From Ptychodera flava (taxonomy: Eukaryota; Hemichordata; Enteropneusta; Ptychoderidae): 64,000 bases of DNA. Positions 1 to 11,884 of this stretch are shown here, piece after piece (the first letter of the stretch is position 1; every line of letters starts with the position of its first letter). The stretch lies in contig NC_091930.1 in NCBI RefSeq assembly GCF_041260155.1, forward strand, positions 47,349,402 through 47,413,401, given 5' to 3'. Both the position numbers and the translations under genes were made by a program. The notes beneath the pieces were generated by a model, which was given only the letters and a program-made list of their open reading frames with translations, searched no databases and was not told the origin of the DNA.

Positions 1-1239
1 TATTTCATGCAAAAACATCAAGGATGTTACAAAACCGTCTGAATACCCTGAACGATGACAATATAAAGTTTAACCAAATTGTAACTGCAAATTGTATTTT
101 CAACTATTTCTGGCTGATCCTAACTTAAAATTGTACAAATTTATGCTCATAACTTGCCACTTCCTACTTTTGATGTTACTTTGCACCTTAGAAAAACTGA
201 GCCCCATCATAAAAATGTATCGTAAATTGAAGTTTTACAAGAGGTTGAACTTTACTCCCATATACAACGTACATGTATATTATCACCATCTTTAAATTGA
301 TAGGGTAAATCATGAATCAATGCTGCTATTTTTATGACATAGGGGTTTAATTTGTACTACCCTGCGTTAGACTTAGACAGAGGGGGTGCTGTTGATATTC
401 TGACATTGAACACTGTCCTACCAGACACAAAAAGCAATACCCATTGTCTCATCATTTTCTGGAAACCAATATTTTTTTAAACCTATATAATTTCAACTTT
501 ACTCAGTGATCTTGAGTCCCCTTTCCAAGAGGAATTAAATAACAAACATCCGAGTGACACTGTTAAATCAGGGTAATCTGTCAAACAGCTACCCTAGACA
601 CTAAATCTTCAATTTTTTCCCTCACTGACACTGTGACCAAAGTGGGGCTGCTTGCAAATTTTGAAGTAGCATGGCAAACAAATAATTTAGGACAGACTAT
701 ACCCATAATTCTTTGCAATTAAGACAGGTATGCTTGAACAAGTTGATGAAATCCCAACCATGAAATATCTTCAATTTTAAAAAGATTTGAAATGTCTATG
801 ACAACTAGTTATCTCTGGGTTTGTCTAGTTAATGCCTGAGTAAAATTGCTGCTTAAATGATGGCATACATGTAAATTCAAATTATAGATTAATGCAACAA
901 TTTTTTTCCATTATGGACTTTTCCATCTGAGGGAATGGTTTGAAGCACAAATGTAGAACACCTAAATTGAAACAAAAATAAATATACTTGTGCAAGTTTT
1001 ATAGAACATTTTGACCTGTTCGTTTAAACTTTAGAAGAGTACAAAATATTGATACACAAGTTGATCACAAGTATTGTATCAATAACCTCTGCACTACATC
1101 CAACAAGAAATGGGGTTCAGAGTTGACAATTGTGGCCATGGTGGTAAAAATACACCACAGACAAAATCAACCCCAAAATCTTATTCACTGAAATGGAAGT
1201 AGCATCTTCAATAAAACACATAAAATAAACATCACTTAC
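1..1239. other. non-coding stretch, probably intron of the minus-strand gene starting near 3.3 kb
   Basis: No open frame longer than about 67 codons and no protein similarity that I recognise. If the minus-strand exon proposed at 1240-1268 is real, this stretch is its downstream intron and the following exons lie outside the window. Confidence 0.4.
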
Positions 1240-1268
1240 GTCAAATTCAAAGTCCATCGTGTCCTCCG
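1240..1268 (-). CDS. possible first coding exon of a divergent minus-strand gene (MDFEFD...)
   Basis: On the minus strand an acceptor-like TTTTAAAACAG ends at 1269. It is followed by a 29-nt exon containing ATG at 1257-1255 and six codons reading M-D-F-E-F-D, then a near-perfect donor GTAAGTG at 1239. A second strong minus-strand donor (GTGAGT at 3311-3310, directly after an ATG) would supply an upstream exon, so this would be exon 2 with the main start codon. The ATG joined from the upstream exon would read in another frame and form a short upstream ORF. Later exons are not in the window, so the product is unknown. The case rests on two good splice donors and on the divergent arrangement with NAA50. 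Confidence 0.33.
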
Positions 1269-3311
1269 CTGTTTTAAAATCCAAGTGGGGTCTTTAGAAA
1301 TAAATTGGACCAACCCTGAACATGCAACTTGCCCCACTAACAGACAACAGGTATCACAATGTGAGATGGGAGCACAATGATCACTGATAGAGGGCGCTTT
1401 CTGAGGGCAATATGCAAATTTCCCAATGCGCTATTAACCTATCACCTACACATTGTTTCGATAATGACATATTCTTGTACCACGGTCACTCCACAAATAA
1501 CACTTCAACTATGGACACAGTGTAAATCACACCCCTTGCTCCGTCAATGTGTGTACTAATGTTACAAATGGTCTTCAGTCTTTTTCTCAGTGTCAAAGTC
1601 ACAACTTACATAACATGACATAAACAGGCTTTGAGGGACAAAAAAAAATTATACTACACATTTTCCCCAGGCTGACCATGGTTGTTCAGAAAAGTGAAAA
1701 ATTATATATCAAAATTTGAGCATCAATATCTCCATCTAACTTTTAACAACACTTTCATGACTTTGTTTACCAGATTATGTAATAATATCTTCTTGTGTGT
1801 GTGCTACGTATCAGAATTGAAAAATGATAAATTTGAATTTATAAATATAATCTACAATTGCATTCCAGAAAATAAACAAGAATACAAAGTTCATATACAT
1901 CTCAGCATTATAGACCTACTTTGATAAAAATGATGCGAGACAAAATTTCCTTTCTCTATTGACTGACTAATACTGCAATAAAATTTAACTAAGGAATCTA
2001 TACCATGAAATAATCACTGATGTTGTGATGGGGGCATTGTGTAAAATGGTACTTGGAATGTGAAGTTGATGTTTTGTGTGACTCTGGGTCAGTTTTAGAT
2101 GGACATGTCAACAACGCCATGGCTCACATGGCTACATAGACATGATATGAGCCAGTGGGAGTAAATTGGATAATATCGTGTGACAGAAAAATTGCATTCC
2201 TATGAATGGGCCTTTCATTCCCTTAGAAAGAAATTTGATCATTTGTTTTGACTTTGTACGATTTAATATTTTGCCATGGATTGCATGAGTGTTGGATTAT
2301 ACATATCCATGTGCCACACAGGTAGATTACCGTTAACTTCAAACACGGTCCCTCAGTGTAATTATTTTTTTGTGCATTATAAAAAGTTCCAACCGTAAAA
2401 TGGCAGGCAATGGTGCTTATAAAACCTTTAGGGGAAGAAAAAGATAAGCTGACACTAAATCCTATTCATGAAAGTGCCGAACACTTCACCCATAATTCCA
2501 GACAGTGTCACTTTTGGGGATTTAGTGTAGTAACCCTCATTCTGCCAAGTTCATATGCTATGATCCTGCACTAGACAAACAAAGCATTCTACAATATTTA
2601 CTGAGGATCCATCAGTAGATCTGTTTCCTCCTCACCCCTCTTGTATTATACAATTAAACACAACTGAATAATTCTGAGAGTATGGAAACGACAAGTCAAA
2701 ATTACAATAAATGGATGGGAAAATTTGTAGCCGGACGTTTTCACATATTTGCAGACTAAGACTACAGTCTGTCCAAGGATGACTGTTCTCATCCCTGACT
2801 TCCATTGTCCTATGTGTGTCCTATTCACATACAAGCATACCTGCATATACATGCTACAAATGAGTTAATTATAGATACTGATTATTTAATTTTCAGTGAG
2901 CGTGCCAGTTCTCGTTCCCTCGCACATAGTGCCAGTGTTCGGCTACATAAGATATCCTAACTCGGAGGCGTATGCTGTATTTTCCGAGTCAATACATTTC
3001 CTCGGGGTTTTTCATTAACTTTTCTCTGTACACCAGACTGTCACGAGTGGTGAAGTCACCGTGTGATAGTGCAACCTATGTCCCTTATCTTGTACTACAT
3101 GTGAAAGGTCACGGGCCCGGAGCTATCATAGGCGCACGCACACCAGACTTATCGCACCGATAAAATTTGTGAAAACAACTATCACATCAAACAAAACTCA
3201 TCAGTTAGCAAGTATAGATTTATGGCTATCACATGACCCAAATACAGAGCAAAATATGCACGAGAAAGTATATTCTAGTCAAAATTTAACAGAAATATAT
3301 TCCGTACTCAC

Positions 3312-3350
3312 CATTTTAGCAGAGTTCGTCTGATCATGTGACGATGATCA
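3312..3350 (-). other. possible 5' exon end of the divergent minus-strand gene
   Basis: The minus strand reads AAAATG followed directly by the consensus donor GTGAGTACGG, with the exon end at 3312. The exon's 5' boundary is not defined; 3350 is only the nearby promoter edge. It would splice to the exon at 1268-1240 across a 2-kb intron. The spacing to the NAA50 start codon, about 310 bp, suits a bidirectional promoter. Confidence 0.3.
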
Positions 3351-3623
3351 CTTCCGTTATTTGTTTGTAGTTTCCTTACTCTAGTTTGTATGCGCTCGAA
3401 ACCTCAAAAATATACGTGTTGAAGGAAGTATTTGCTTTTCCAAGGAAAAACGACTTGCGAACACATTGTTGTAACTGTTCCGATTCTAATTAACAAATAT
3501 CGTCGACATGTCTTTCTTATTAACGGAAAACCGGGGAATCGGTGAAAGAAATTCAACGCATGCGCATACGTTTACCGGGAAACCTGCTACAGGCGAAGTG
3601 AAGTAACGACAAACTTCCACACA
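3313..3623. promoter_or_regulatory. probable bidirectional promoter of NAA50 and the minus-strand gene
   Basis: This interval lies between the NAA50 start codon (3624) and the minus-strand donor exon. It has an ETS-type ACTTCCG at 3350-3356 and an NRF1-like CGCATGCGCA at 3557-3566, both typical of TATA-less housekeeping promoters. No TATA box is seen close to the NAA50 start. The motifs are seen; their use is inferred. Confidence 0.45.
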
Positions 3624-3631
3624 ATGACCAG
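3624..3631 (+). CDS. NAA50: NAA50 coding exon 1 (8 nt)
   Basis: ATGACCAG is followed by donor GTAAACG; the start context is ACAATGA. It leaves phase 2, exactly what exon 2 needs, and yields M-T-R-G-R-I-E-L-G-D. No other ATG tested between here and exon 2 leaves the right phase. A tiny first coding exon also occurs in vertebrate NAA50. Confidence 0.8.
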
Positions 3632-6600
3632 GTAAACGTCATTTTAGCGGTCGAAAATGCAAAGTTCGGTCTCAATATGCGATTTCTTTTCATTGGAATT
3701 TGTATTTGAAGAGAAAAACTACTGCCAATGTTGAACAGTTTATTTTTTCGGCCGTATCTTGGCCGTAACAGTTCGTTCGTCGTGCTCTGACAACTACAGA
3801 TGACACATGTGAACCATGGCATGCATGTCTCTGTCTCATAATGTGCTAACACGTATATAGGTGTCGGGATGGAATACGGAGAACGGAAAAGCTTTGGGAG
3901 ATTGGAGATATTCGTACAAATCAAATAACCTCAGATGGAATCTAGCTTCTACCTACACGCCCAGACCTCCATGCTCAGACCCAGAAAATGTGTGGATCTT
4001 AGCATGGAGGTAGTAGAGAAATGATGATCTTAGAAATACCCATTACATAGTTACTTTTCTACTGAAATGAAAGGTCACAAAAACCTGGTATTTCCCGGAT
4101 AATTGGTCTCAGACATAGCTGCAAAATTGTAGCGCTACAGTGAGGCGATCGGTGATTTTGGTTTTTGCGACTTCGCTCACCAGTAGCGCTACAAGGCGGA
4201 TGGCCCTGGGGAGTATCATGTAAGCGCACCCACTCGACCAGGCATGTTGATGTGGAATGCAACATATTTACTGCATTTGGTCGTACTGATTTATCACTAC
4301 TGAAGACTAAACAGTATACTGCACTAACTTTGTCATTTATGGGGTTTGAAATTTGTTCAAACACAACGATCGCGTTCCGAAACATTTCTGGGAGCCGTCA
4401 TTACCAACTTCCGGTAATGGCGGCTCCCACAAACCCGACGCCCCGACGTCGTGTTTGAACAAATTTCAACCCCATAACCGCAAAAAACCAAAAATCACCG
4501 ACCGCCTCACCGTAGCACTACAATTTTGCAGCTAGTCTCAGACACTGTTAGACTTGTCGTATGACACCCCAGTCTTGCATCTTAATTCAGAAATAATTAC
4601 ATAAATGTGTGTCTGATATGAAATAGAAATTACTTATTTTGATAGTTTACACCAGTCCAGTATAAGTAACCCACATCCCCACTTTCCTCCCTCCGTCCAC
4701 GATCACTCTACAGGGAAAGACACTAAGGGTTGTCCGATTGCCCGGGGCAAGTGAAAGTCGCGTTCGGGCAAGTGAACCTCCGATGCCACTTGCCCGACGG
4801 GACAAGTGAAAAAAATAATACCTAGAAATCGAATTCACGAGAGCGATTTTCTGATGAGGGAACACGGACTTAAACAACAAAAAATAATCATATTATGTCA
4901 TTGTGAACATTTCCATAAGATTTTTCATAAAATTGCATGAAGAGTTGACGAAAAGAATCATGTAATCGCTTTCAATAAAATGCAGTTTAAACAATACCAC
5001 CGGTAAAATACCGTACGCTGATTTTGCATATGAAAAAACTGTTCAGCTGGTGGAGCGTACGTTCACCAAAGTTCATTGCATTGACTGTGAGGTTACGGTG
5101 TCTCACAATATTTCGATATGGTAAAGAAAGAAACACACAGCGGTTTTTGTGCTTTGTATGAACGTTTATAATGATGTAAAAATAAAGTCTAGTGGTGAAA
5201 AATCACCACAAAGAAGGGACTTTTACTAAAACGTACTCTTCAATAACTTGTTGAGTGACACTGACAGTGAGTGGCATCGTGGCAAGACCACATGCAATGA
5301 AAGTCATGAGCAAGCTTTGGTGTCAACGGGTCCAGTCTTTGAATTTTCAATGAACACTGACTTAATTTTCAGGTCAATAAGCCAAAAGTTACTTGTCCGT
5401 GGCAACCAACCTCTCTGTTTGTGAATTTTCCCATTCTAAAATGACTGTCAAGAAGCAATTGGAGCGAGTTTGACATCGAGAGAACTCAGCTTTCAAGACA
5501 CATTGAAAACACCGACGCCTTGGGTTGTTGGTTTAAATTCTATTTAGTCTGCGCATGAGCATTAAAAAGACCACCTAGGTTATTAGAAAAACATAGGATA
5601 CTGGTATGGTGCAATGGTAATCCAAACTTCATAGGGCTTGTGTATGATATCAGTGCAGTAAAAACATGACAAAGAAGTACATTATTTTTCAGAAGCTTCA
5701 AAACATTCCTTTATAGCTACAGATTTTTTTCTTTCTGTATAGATAAGTTAAAACTTTTAACTGCAAAAATACTTTGAAGGTACAATGAAAATGGCTGTTA
5801 TCATTTGTACATTAAGCTCCAAGAAAGTAAACATACAAACATATGAACTGTTAGAATTTTTTCTATGAATATGAAAGCCCCACAAGCTGTAAATCTTGAA
5901 ATTTGTTGACCTAAAAAAGGCTTCCTATTTTCTCTGGTTTTCTTCAAATTCTACCCATTTACAGGATATAGTCTTTTACAGCTTTACAAAACATTCTTTA
6001 TTGAAAAATTGGACAAGTAAATTTACATTTTAACCATTATTTTGATTTCCACAATACTACAAAGAAAACAAAGCATTTTTTACACGGTTGAAAACATTCA
6101 AAACTATGGACTACTCTGTTGTTTCCGTGAATATTCAAATGCATATATGTACGGTGTACACTGTTTTTGCTACATTTGCATGGGGTGCCATTTTACGTTT
6201 AGGCACACATTTATTATTTTTCTTGTTCAAAATTGCACATGCAGTCTCATTGGGCAGTTAACAATACTTGTATTCCAACCCTTCAAAGAGCACATTCCCA
6301 AAAACTTGTTTTGGTTCAGAAGTAAAATCACATAAAGAATGCTAAATGACACAGCTAGTGGGGCGTTAATAATTAATTTAATATAAATGAGCCATCCAGC
6401 ACTCTAAGAAGTGTGAGTAGAGCCCTATGAGAATGTCTGACATTTTCTCATGATAACATGATAATTTTCAAAATAAAGTGCGTGAAATGAAAAACCAATG
6501 TTTTAGCTTTTTTCAAACACGGAAATAATACTGGGCAAGTGGTTTTCCAATTCGGGCAAGTGAACCGAACCCCCCACTTGCCCGAAGGGCAAGTGGATAA

Positions 6601-9600
6601 AAAAATAAGTGTCTTTCCCTGCTCTATAATTACTGAAGAATGGAGGTCGAGACTTCATTAATATCCAACTTACTTCCTTCATTTCATTGAGGCACAGATT
6701 TGTCAGTGCTATAGACTGATCATTAAATTGCAGACGTAATTTTATTGCAGCTTTGAAAGTGTAGAATAGTTTTCCACAGATTGAAAGTGAAACATCACTT
6801 TTGTTGAGGAAAGTTTTGGAAAGACTTCCGATACACTCTGACTCTGAAATCGTCATTAGCAGGACAACTAGTGGCACGAGGCTTGAGGATGCGTACATTT
6901 TATGAATTAAGAAACAGACCCCTATTTTCTGTCTTAGATTTGTGCATGGCATGGTCATCACAATTTGCATACTTTCTTTAAAAACTTTCATTTGTATGGA
7001 TAGTAGTTAGAAAGATAGTGAAAACATTCAGACATAAATTTTCAATGGAATTCAAGTGTATTTGCCGACCATTTCACTACCAATTAATTTAAACAGCGAA
7101 AACTATACTCATCCATTTTTCCTTCACGTGAATTGGCTCCAGGCATAGTAACAGTGAATATGATGCAATGATGCAGATTTCAAATACTGATGTGATCTTT
7201 TTTGTTTCTGTTCACAAACAGGGGAAGGATAGAGCTGGGAGATATCACCCAACACAATATAAAACAATTGAAACGCCTCAATCAAGTAGTTTTTCCAGTC
7301 TCATATAATGATAAATTTTACAAAGATGTCCTTGAAGTTGGAGAACTTGCAAAATTAGGTAAGTTCCGTTGTCTCTTGCATCAAAGTTTTTAGTTTGCGC
7401 AACATCAGAAAAAATGTTGAATGATACTACACATTCAAGCTTAAAAGGCTTTGCCAACTGAAGAGCAAATTTATCATTGAAAAATGTTATATCCATATTG
7501 TGACTCTTGGTTGACAGGAAGGTTGACGTCATTAAACATCAATGAATTTCACAGGAGGTTGTTGAACTTCAAAAACACTGAATGACATTTCTGCACTCAC
7601 AAGTAAATTTCGATCTGACAGCTCTGTAGAATAATCTTCATGTCAAAAGAATAGTTTAAATTGTTATGCTAGCTGTGAAATTTAAACAGCTTCATGAGAA
7701 TAGCCAGCTCCCTGCCAGACAGTATCACTTCCCTCATCTGCCAAGTCAGTAAAAAGCAGTATTGAGCCAAAACCTTGACTATTTTCACCCATGTAGCTTG
7801 GTATGTTACAGCGGCTTTGGTCTGTATGGCAAAATCAAGTCTACAGTATCTGTGCACCGTATGGAATATGTTGTGCTTCAGTAGTTTTTACCATCTCAAC
7901 CTGATGGCGAAATGTGAACTTGGCAGAATAAGGAGCTGAGATGAGACATGTAAAAACTGGCAGGTATCACATCAAGCAGTTACCTTTCAGAAAGCAAAGA
8001 TTCCATGTTCATTGTTTATGCCCTGACTTCAAGTGACTCTCCAACTTGTCTTCTTTCCAGCATACTTCAATGACATTGTAGTAGGTGCTGTGTGTTGTCG
8101 CATTGATACAACAGAGGATGGACAACGAAGGCTGTACATCATGACATTAGGATGTTTAGCACCGTACAGAAGACTAGGAATTGGTGAGTTTTGTAGTGTG
8201 ATTTCAAGAAACTTTTGTGTTTGAGGATGTAGAAGATTTCAGCAGATTTAATTTGTCATGGCAGTGATTAAAATTCATGCAAAAAGACCTCTTCGAATCC
8301 ATCGCAAAGTTTATGAGTAATCTGAGAGCCTATTTTTTACAAATAATGATTTCCATATTTTTGAAAGATGACAAGATGATGTACGGTTAAAGTTGCCAGC
8401 TAGCTCTATAACTCTTGTGGTCAGTGAAAATTGTTCAAGTATTGATACTATGTCCTGATCTCCACCATGTTCATGAATATCAGACTCTCTGTATGATGAT
8501 ATTTGTGATGATGAGAGAATTTAAACCAGTGTACAAGAAGAATTACAACCATGTTCATCAGGTATCTTCCAATGTGAGAGAACACTTGTCATAATTACTT
8601 GTATTTACAAACATAACAAGCATAATGATATTTATAGTAAAGTCAGCAAGACATGGGACGAAACAAAGATCCTGATAATTTGTTTCATCATCACCATCAA
8701 AATGTGCGGTTTTTGACAAACAGCTTCATTATCATCATACTGTACAAACCGTACATAGAAATACCCACATGCCAGACATTGCTTGTGGTGGATTGGGAGG
8801 AGAGGCATTCACCCATCTATAAAAATGTTCTGAATTTATCATTGATAGGTACAGTAATGCTGAACCATGTACTCAAATATTGTGAATCGGATGGTAATCT
8901 TGACAACCTATTTCTGTAAGTATACAATGTTAGTATACGCTGTATCACTAAAGTTGAAATTGTTGGTTCATTTTACCATGCCATGGAAACATCATAGGAT
9001 TGTTAAGATCATCTTAGTAATTGTAGAGTGAAACTGGTCTTTATGAAACCCTCTGCTCTGAACCTTTTTGGATCGTCCTCTTCATCAAAACACTACATGT
9101 GTACCTTAAGAACTTTCGCCATATCTTCCATATGGTAGAAAATTATTTATTGTGAATAAGATACAAACAAACATACTCCCTAAGGTAATGCAGTTTAGCC
9201 TTGGTGCAGTATTACTCCTCAGTCTTGTCATCAGAACTACAGTCGGTTTTCACATGATCATGGCGACGTGATCTGACATACCATGCACATGTACAGTACA
9301 ATACAGTTGGCAATAATGTTAACTCACATTCATGCATGCAGCTGTTGTTGTGTGCATTCAAGTATGTGTTACATCACAGCTGAACACAGCGTGTCATGTT
9401 AAATATCAAAAATGTAAAAAATGCTCATTTCAAGACCTGGAATATTGCTTTGGTTAATCCCCTCTCTACCAGGCTACCAGGCTCCATAGACAAATCATAA
9501 CTAGTCAGCTTTGTCAGCACAGTGTGTAGACATGTAAAATTCACTCATATTGTTTCCATTTGAATTCTAGCCCAGACCAGAATTCACTTGTCGACAATAA

Positions 9601-10427
9601 TAATGCAGTCTACACATATACAGGCTCAGTGTGCAAGCTGAATTTGGTGTATCCCAACATGCTTTGGGTATAATTTGCATATTCATTATGGGAATTCCCA
9701 AGTCAATCAAGCTGTATGCCAGTAGCTGCATGTGTGGCAGTCCTTTGTGTAAAGTTATCTAATACCACATAATTTGTGCCATAGACTAGAATGGTTATGT
9801 AGTGGTGTCAATCACCAAATTATACTGCATTCTGTCACATATATGGTTAACTTGTTGCACAAGAGTAACCAGCAGAAAATGTTTGCTATGAATTGTGTCA
9901 GGAACAATAATCATTTTATGGGTTGGTAATCAACAACTTCAACACTGTTAGTTCAGAACACTGTACTGAATACGATCTGGGAAAGAAAAATATCAAGTGA
10001 TTTGCAAAGTGAAATGCCAAGGAGCTGGTCAAAGTTACATCTACTTACACTTTAACTCTTTCACCCCTATAACACTGTGTAGAGGTCCACCTTTACCATA
10101 GAAAACAACATGAGTGGACCAAACCATGGTGGTGAAAGGGTTAAGACTAGCATACACGTATTACTCATTTCTTTGAAACATTTTCACCAAGTGCACCACT
10201 GATGCTTTAATTTTGATCAAATTCTTTTCACATTCTTTAACAGGCACGTCCAAATAAACAATGATTCGGCGATATCGTTCTACAAAAATTTTGGATTTGA
10301 AATCATGGAGACCAAGAAGCACTACTACAAGAGAATTGAACCCTCAGATGCCCACGTCTTGCAGAAAAATCTAAGAGCTCCCAAGGAGGTGCCGGAAGAT
10401 GTGGATGATCTGGATCAAATATCATAG
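3624..10427 (+). CDS. NAA50: N-alpha-acetyltransferase 50 (NAA50/San), five coding exons
   Basis: Coding exons are 3624-3631, 7222-7358, 8061-8183, 8849-8915 and 10244-10427, joined in phase to 172 codons plus stop; human NAA50 has 169. The product is a GNAT-fold acetyltransferase that acetylates the N-terminus of Met-hydrophobic peptides and some lysines, works with the NatA complex on ribosomes and supports sister-chromatid cohesion. Family residues are in place: peptide-pocket F27-P28-V29 and Y31, catalytic-pair equivalents Y74 (in RLYIMTLG) and H113 (in LHVQINN), acetyl-CoA loop R85-R-L-G-I-G90, and Y139-Y140 before KRIEP. The start gives MTRGRIELGD, close to fly San (MTRSSIELGD), which is why this very short first exon was chosen. 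All introns are GT-AG. Intron 1 (3.6 kb) holds two transposon remnants. The C-terminal tail is short and acidic. Confidence 0.96.
3950..4015. repeat. short inverted repeat (hairpin)
   Basis: CTACCT and CCTCCATGCTCAGA on the left pair imperfectly with TCTTAGCATGGAGGTAG on the right. Function unknown; probably a transposon remnant in NAA50 intron 1. Confidence 0.5.
4116..4534. mobile_element. 419-bp nested foldback element, Mutator-like MITE
   Basis: The element begins TAGCTGCAAAATTGTAG and ends with its reverse complement; imperfect pairing continues for about 55 bp. It is flanked by a perfect 10-bp direct repeat GTCTCAGACA (4106-4115 and 4535-4544), read as a target duplication. Inside, a second inverted pair (GAAATTTGTTCAAACAC near 4348 and its complement near 4455) encloses a third one around CTTCCGG at 4410. 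No transposase is encoded. A 9-10 bp duplication points to Mutator-like elements, but the family is inferred. Confidence 0.8.
4711..6621. mobile_element. 1.9-kb non-autonomous DNA transposon with CAGGGAAAGACACT ends
   Basis: The left end CAGGGAAAGACACT (4711) and right end AGTGTCTTTCCCTG (ending 6621) are perfect inverted repeats, and CTCTA flanks both sides directly (4706-4710, 6622-6626). Just inside each end are palindromic clusters of GGGCAAGTG and its complement (4740-4815, 6532-6595), a typical subterminal binding-site layout. The interior has no convincing reading frame. CAGGG ends resemble hAT elements, but the flank is 5 bp rather than the usual 8, so the superfamily is open. Confidence 0.75.
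7222..7358 (+). CDS. NAA50: NAA50 coding exon 2
   Basis: Acceptor TTCACAAACAG and donor GTAAGT. Encodes residues about 4-48, including the strand RIELGD, the helix HNIKQLKRLN and the substrate-pocket motif VFPVSYNDKFY. Confidence 0.95.
8061..8183 (+). CDS. NAA50: NAA50 coding exon 3
   Basis: Acceptor CTTCTTTCCAG and donor GTGAGT. Encodes residues about 49-89: the central strands (VVGAVCCRID, RLYIMTLG) and most of the acetyl-CoA loop RRLGIG. One residue is inserted relative to human in the turn before RLYIM. Confidence 0.96.
8849..8915 (+). CDS. NAA50: NAA50 coding exon 4
   Basis: Acceptor CATTGATAG and donor GTAAGT. Encodes the helix after the acetyl-CoA loop (TVMLNHVLKYCE) and the start of the next strand, residues about 90-111. 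Confidence 0.94.
9560..9672 (+). repeat. dispersed repeat family S, copy 1
   Basis: Begins near TTCTAGCCCAGACCAGAAT, contains AATTCACTTGTCGACAATAATAATGC and ends near CCCAACATGCTTTGGG. A close relative lies at 18785-18965 and weaker ones at 37540 and 62805. It lies in NAA50 intron 4. No coding content. Confidence 0.55.
10052..10144. mobile_element. TTAA-flanked 93-bp MITE, family T1
   Basis: TTAA at both ends (10052-10055, 10141-10144) with inverted ends CTCTTTCACCCC and GGTGGTGAAAGGG. Lies in NAA50 intron 4 just before exon 5. Related copies are near 10475, 11811, 16411 and 38293. Confidence 0.7.
10244..10427 (+). CDS. NAA50: NAA50 coding exon 5 with stop codon
   Basis: Acceptor TTCTTTAACAG. 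Encodes HVQINNDSAISFYKNFGFEI, the YYKRIEPSDAHVLQ block and a short acidic tail ending in TAG at 10425-10427. Everything from HVQ to QKNL matches the family closely; the tail is lineage-specific. Confidence 0.96.
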
Positions 10428-10474
10428 TTGAGGAATCAATGGATTAGGTAGGGATAGCCGCGGATAGTCTTTAA

Positions 10475-10566
10475 TTAACCTGGTCACCCCTAAATACCAG
10501 TGAACAGATCCAGACTAACCATTGGTAACAATGGGTTTGGGCCAAACCATTGTAGTGAAAGGGTGG
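10475..10566. mobile_element. TTAA-type MITE family T1, 3' TTAA lost
   Basis: Left end TTAACCTGGTCACCCC, inner ACAATGGGTTTGGGCCAAACC and right end GTAGTGAAAGGG followed by TGG instead of TTAA. Begins 48 bp after the NAA50 stop codon, so it is probably transcribed in the 3' UTR. Confidence 0.6.
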
Positions 10567-10919
10567 TTGTCTCATTTCCTGCCAGGGCTGTCACATTGCA
10601 ATTGGCAGCATCAGTCAAAAAGTGTTTTGAGCCAAAACATATATTTTCACCTTCTTGGCATGTATGTCATACTGGAGTAAGGTAGTAAAAATCATGTTTA
10701 TAGTGTCTATGTTTTCAGAACCTTCAAATGTTTAAGTCTTCGATAAAATTTACTGTATGGGACATGTTATGCCTCTGCACTTGTTTTAAGCAACATGTCA
10801 TGTCAGTTAAAGTTAAACTTGGCAAGACAAGATATACACTGCGAGGGTAATGTAATTATTTCAGATAAATTGTGCCTCAAAAGTCATTGTAACCTTTTGA
10901 AATTAAACTTTGGTTGATC

Positions 10920-10977
10920 CCATTGTTTTCCAATGGTCAGGTGGACCAATAGACTGGAAAATAGGGGTGAACAGGCA
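10920..10977 (-). mobile_element. partial T1 MITE, reverse orientation
   Basis: On the minus strand it reads CCTGTTCACCCCTATTTTCC and then a shortened inner part ending in ATTGGAAAACAATGGG. The TTAA ends are gone. Confidence 0.45.
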
Positions 10978-11810
10978 AAACGTCTGACCATCCTGTCTCA
11001 TTTGAAAACCATCAGAGAGGCAATGGGAGATATGCCTGTAAATTTTCCAAATTAGAGAACAAAGTTTTCAAAAGAACCTTGTAAAATGGCTGCCAATGTC
11101 TTTATGAGTAAAACGTAATTGCTTTGGCTTTTAGTAGAAGATAGATGGTTGAGACACTGTAGAGTAGAATTATCAACCTGCTACACTCAAGTTGATTGAT
11201 TTAAAGCTCCATTGGCTTTATTTTTTTGCATTCACTTACCAAAAATATACTATCCAATTGTGAGGAGATGGTTTGGATTACTGTTATGAAGCCATGTTGT
11301 CTTATAAAATGTCACTATTCAAATCCTTGGCAATGGATTTGTTTGATAAATTCAGGCGCTTAACAAGCATATGTTTGCGTTGGCCGTATTCAATTGGCAA
11401 ATTGAAAATCATTTAGTTGCTAAAATCTAAGTTGTGTGTTCACACTTCAGTAACAGTATTTCACATGTTGCATTTGATTTCAAACCATCTTGTAAGAAAA
11501 TAGAAAAAGATAGAGCTAATGGGGAGTTAACAGAGACTACATGACATTTTACTGATTTCATCATTTTAGAGTTCAATGTCAAAACTTCAGTGTCAATACA
11601 CCTTTGGTTCCTGTGTAGTGGTTTACCCTTTCAATCCAAAAGTTGGTTTCAACCTCTCTAATTTCAACGGTATGTTTGGATCTTCATACTCAGAGATGGG
11701 GGTGATGACTGTGTTATTTTTCCTGTGCGGTATTTCTAATGTACAAATTACTTAGAGTCAGCTATTCCATATTACAGAGAAAGCTGGCCCATTCATGCGT
11801 TCATACCCAT

Positions 11811-11884
11811 TTCCCTGTTCAGAAGTCCAGCTTGACCATTGAAAAGAATGAGATTGGACCAAACTATTGTGGTGAAGGGGTTAA
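11811..11884. mobile_element. diverged T1 MITE
   Basis: Left end CCTGTTCA, inner TTGGACCAAACTATTGTGGTGAAGGGG and a 3' TTAA at 11881-11884. The left TTAA is not preserved. Confidence 0.5.

Noticed and set aside
3553..3924. 123-codon minus-strand frame
   Set aside because: Overlaps the NAA50 promoter and first exon; composition looks random and no motif is recognisable.
4067..4074. ATGAAAGG as the NAA50 first exon (vertebrate-like MKG start)
   Set aside because: The only GT there would leave phase 1, but exon 2 needs phase 2. ATGACCAG at 3624 fits phase and the insect San N-terminus.
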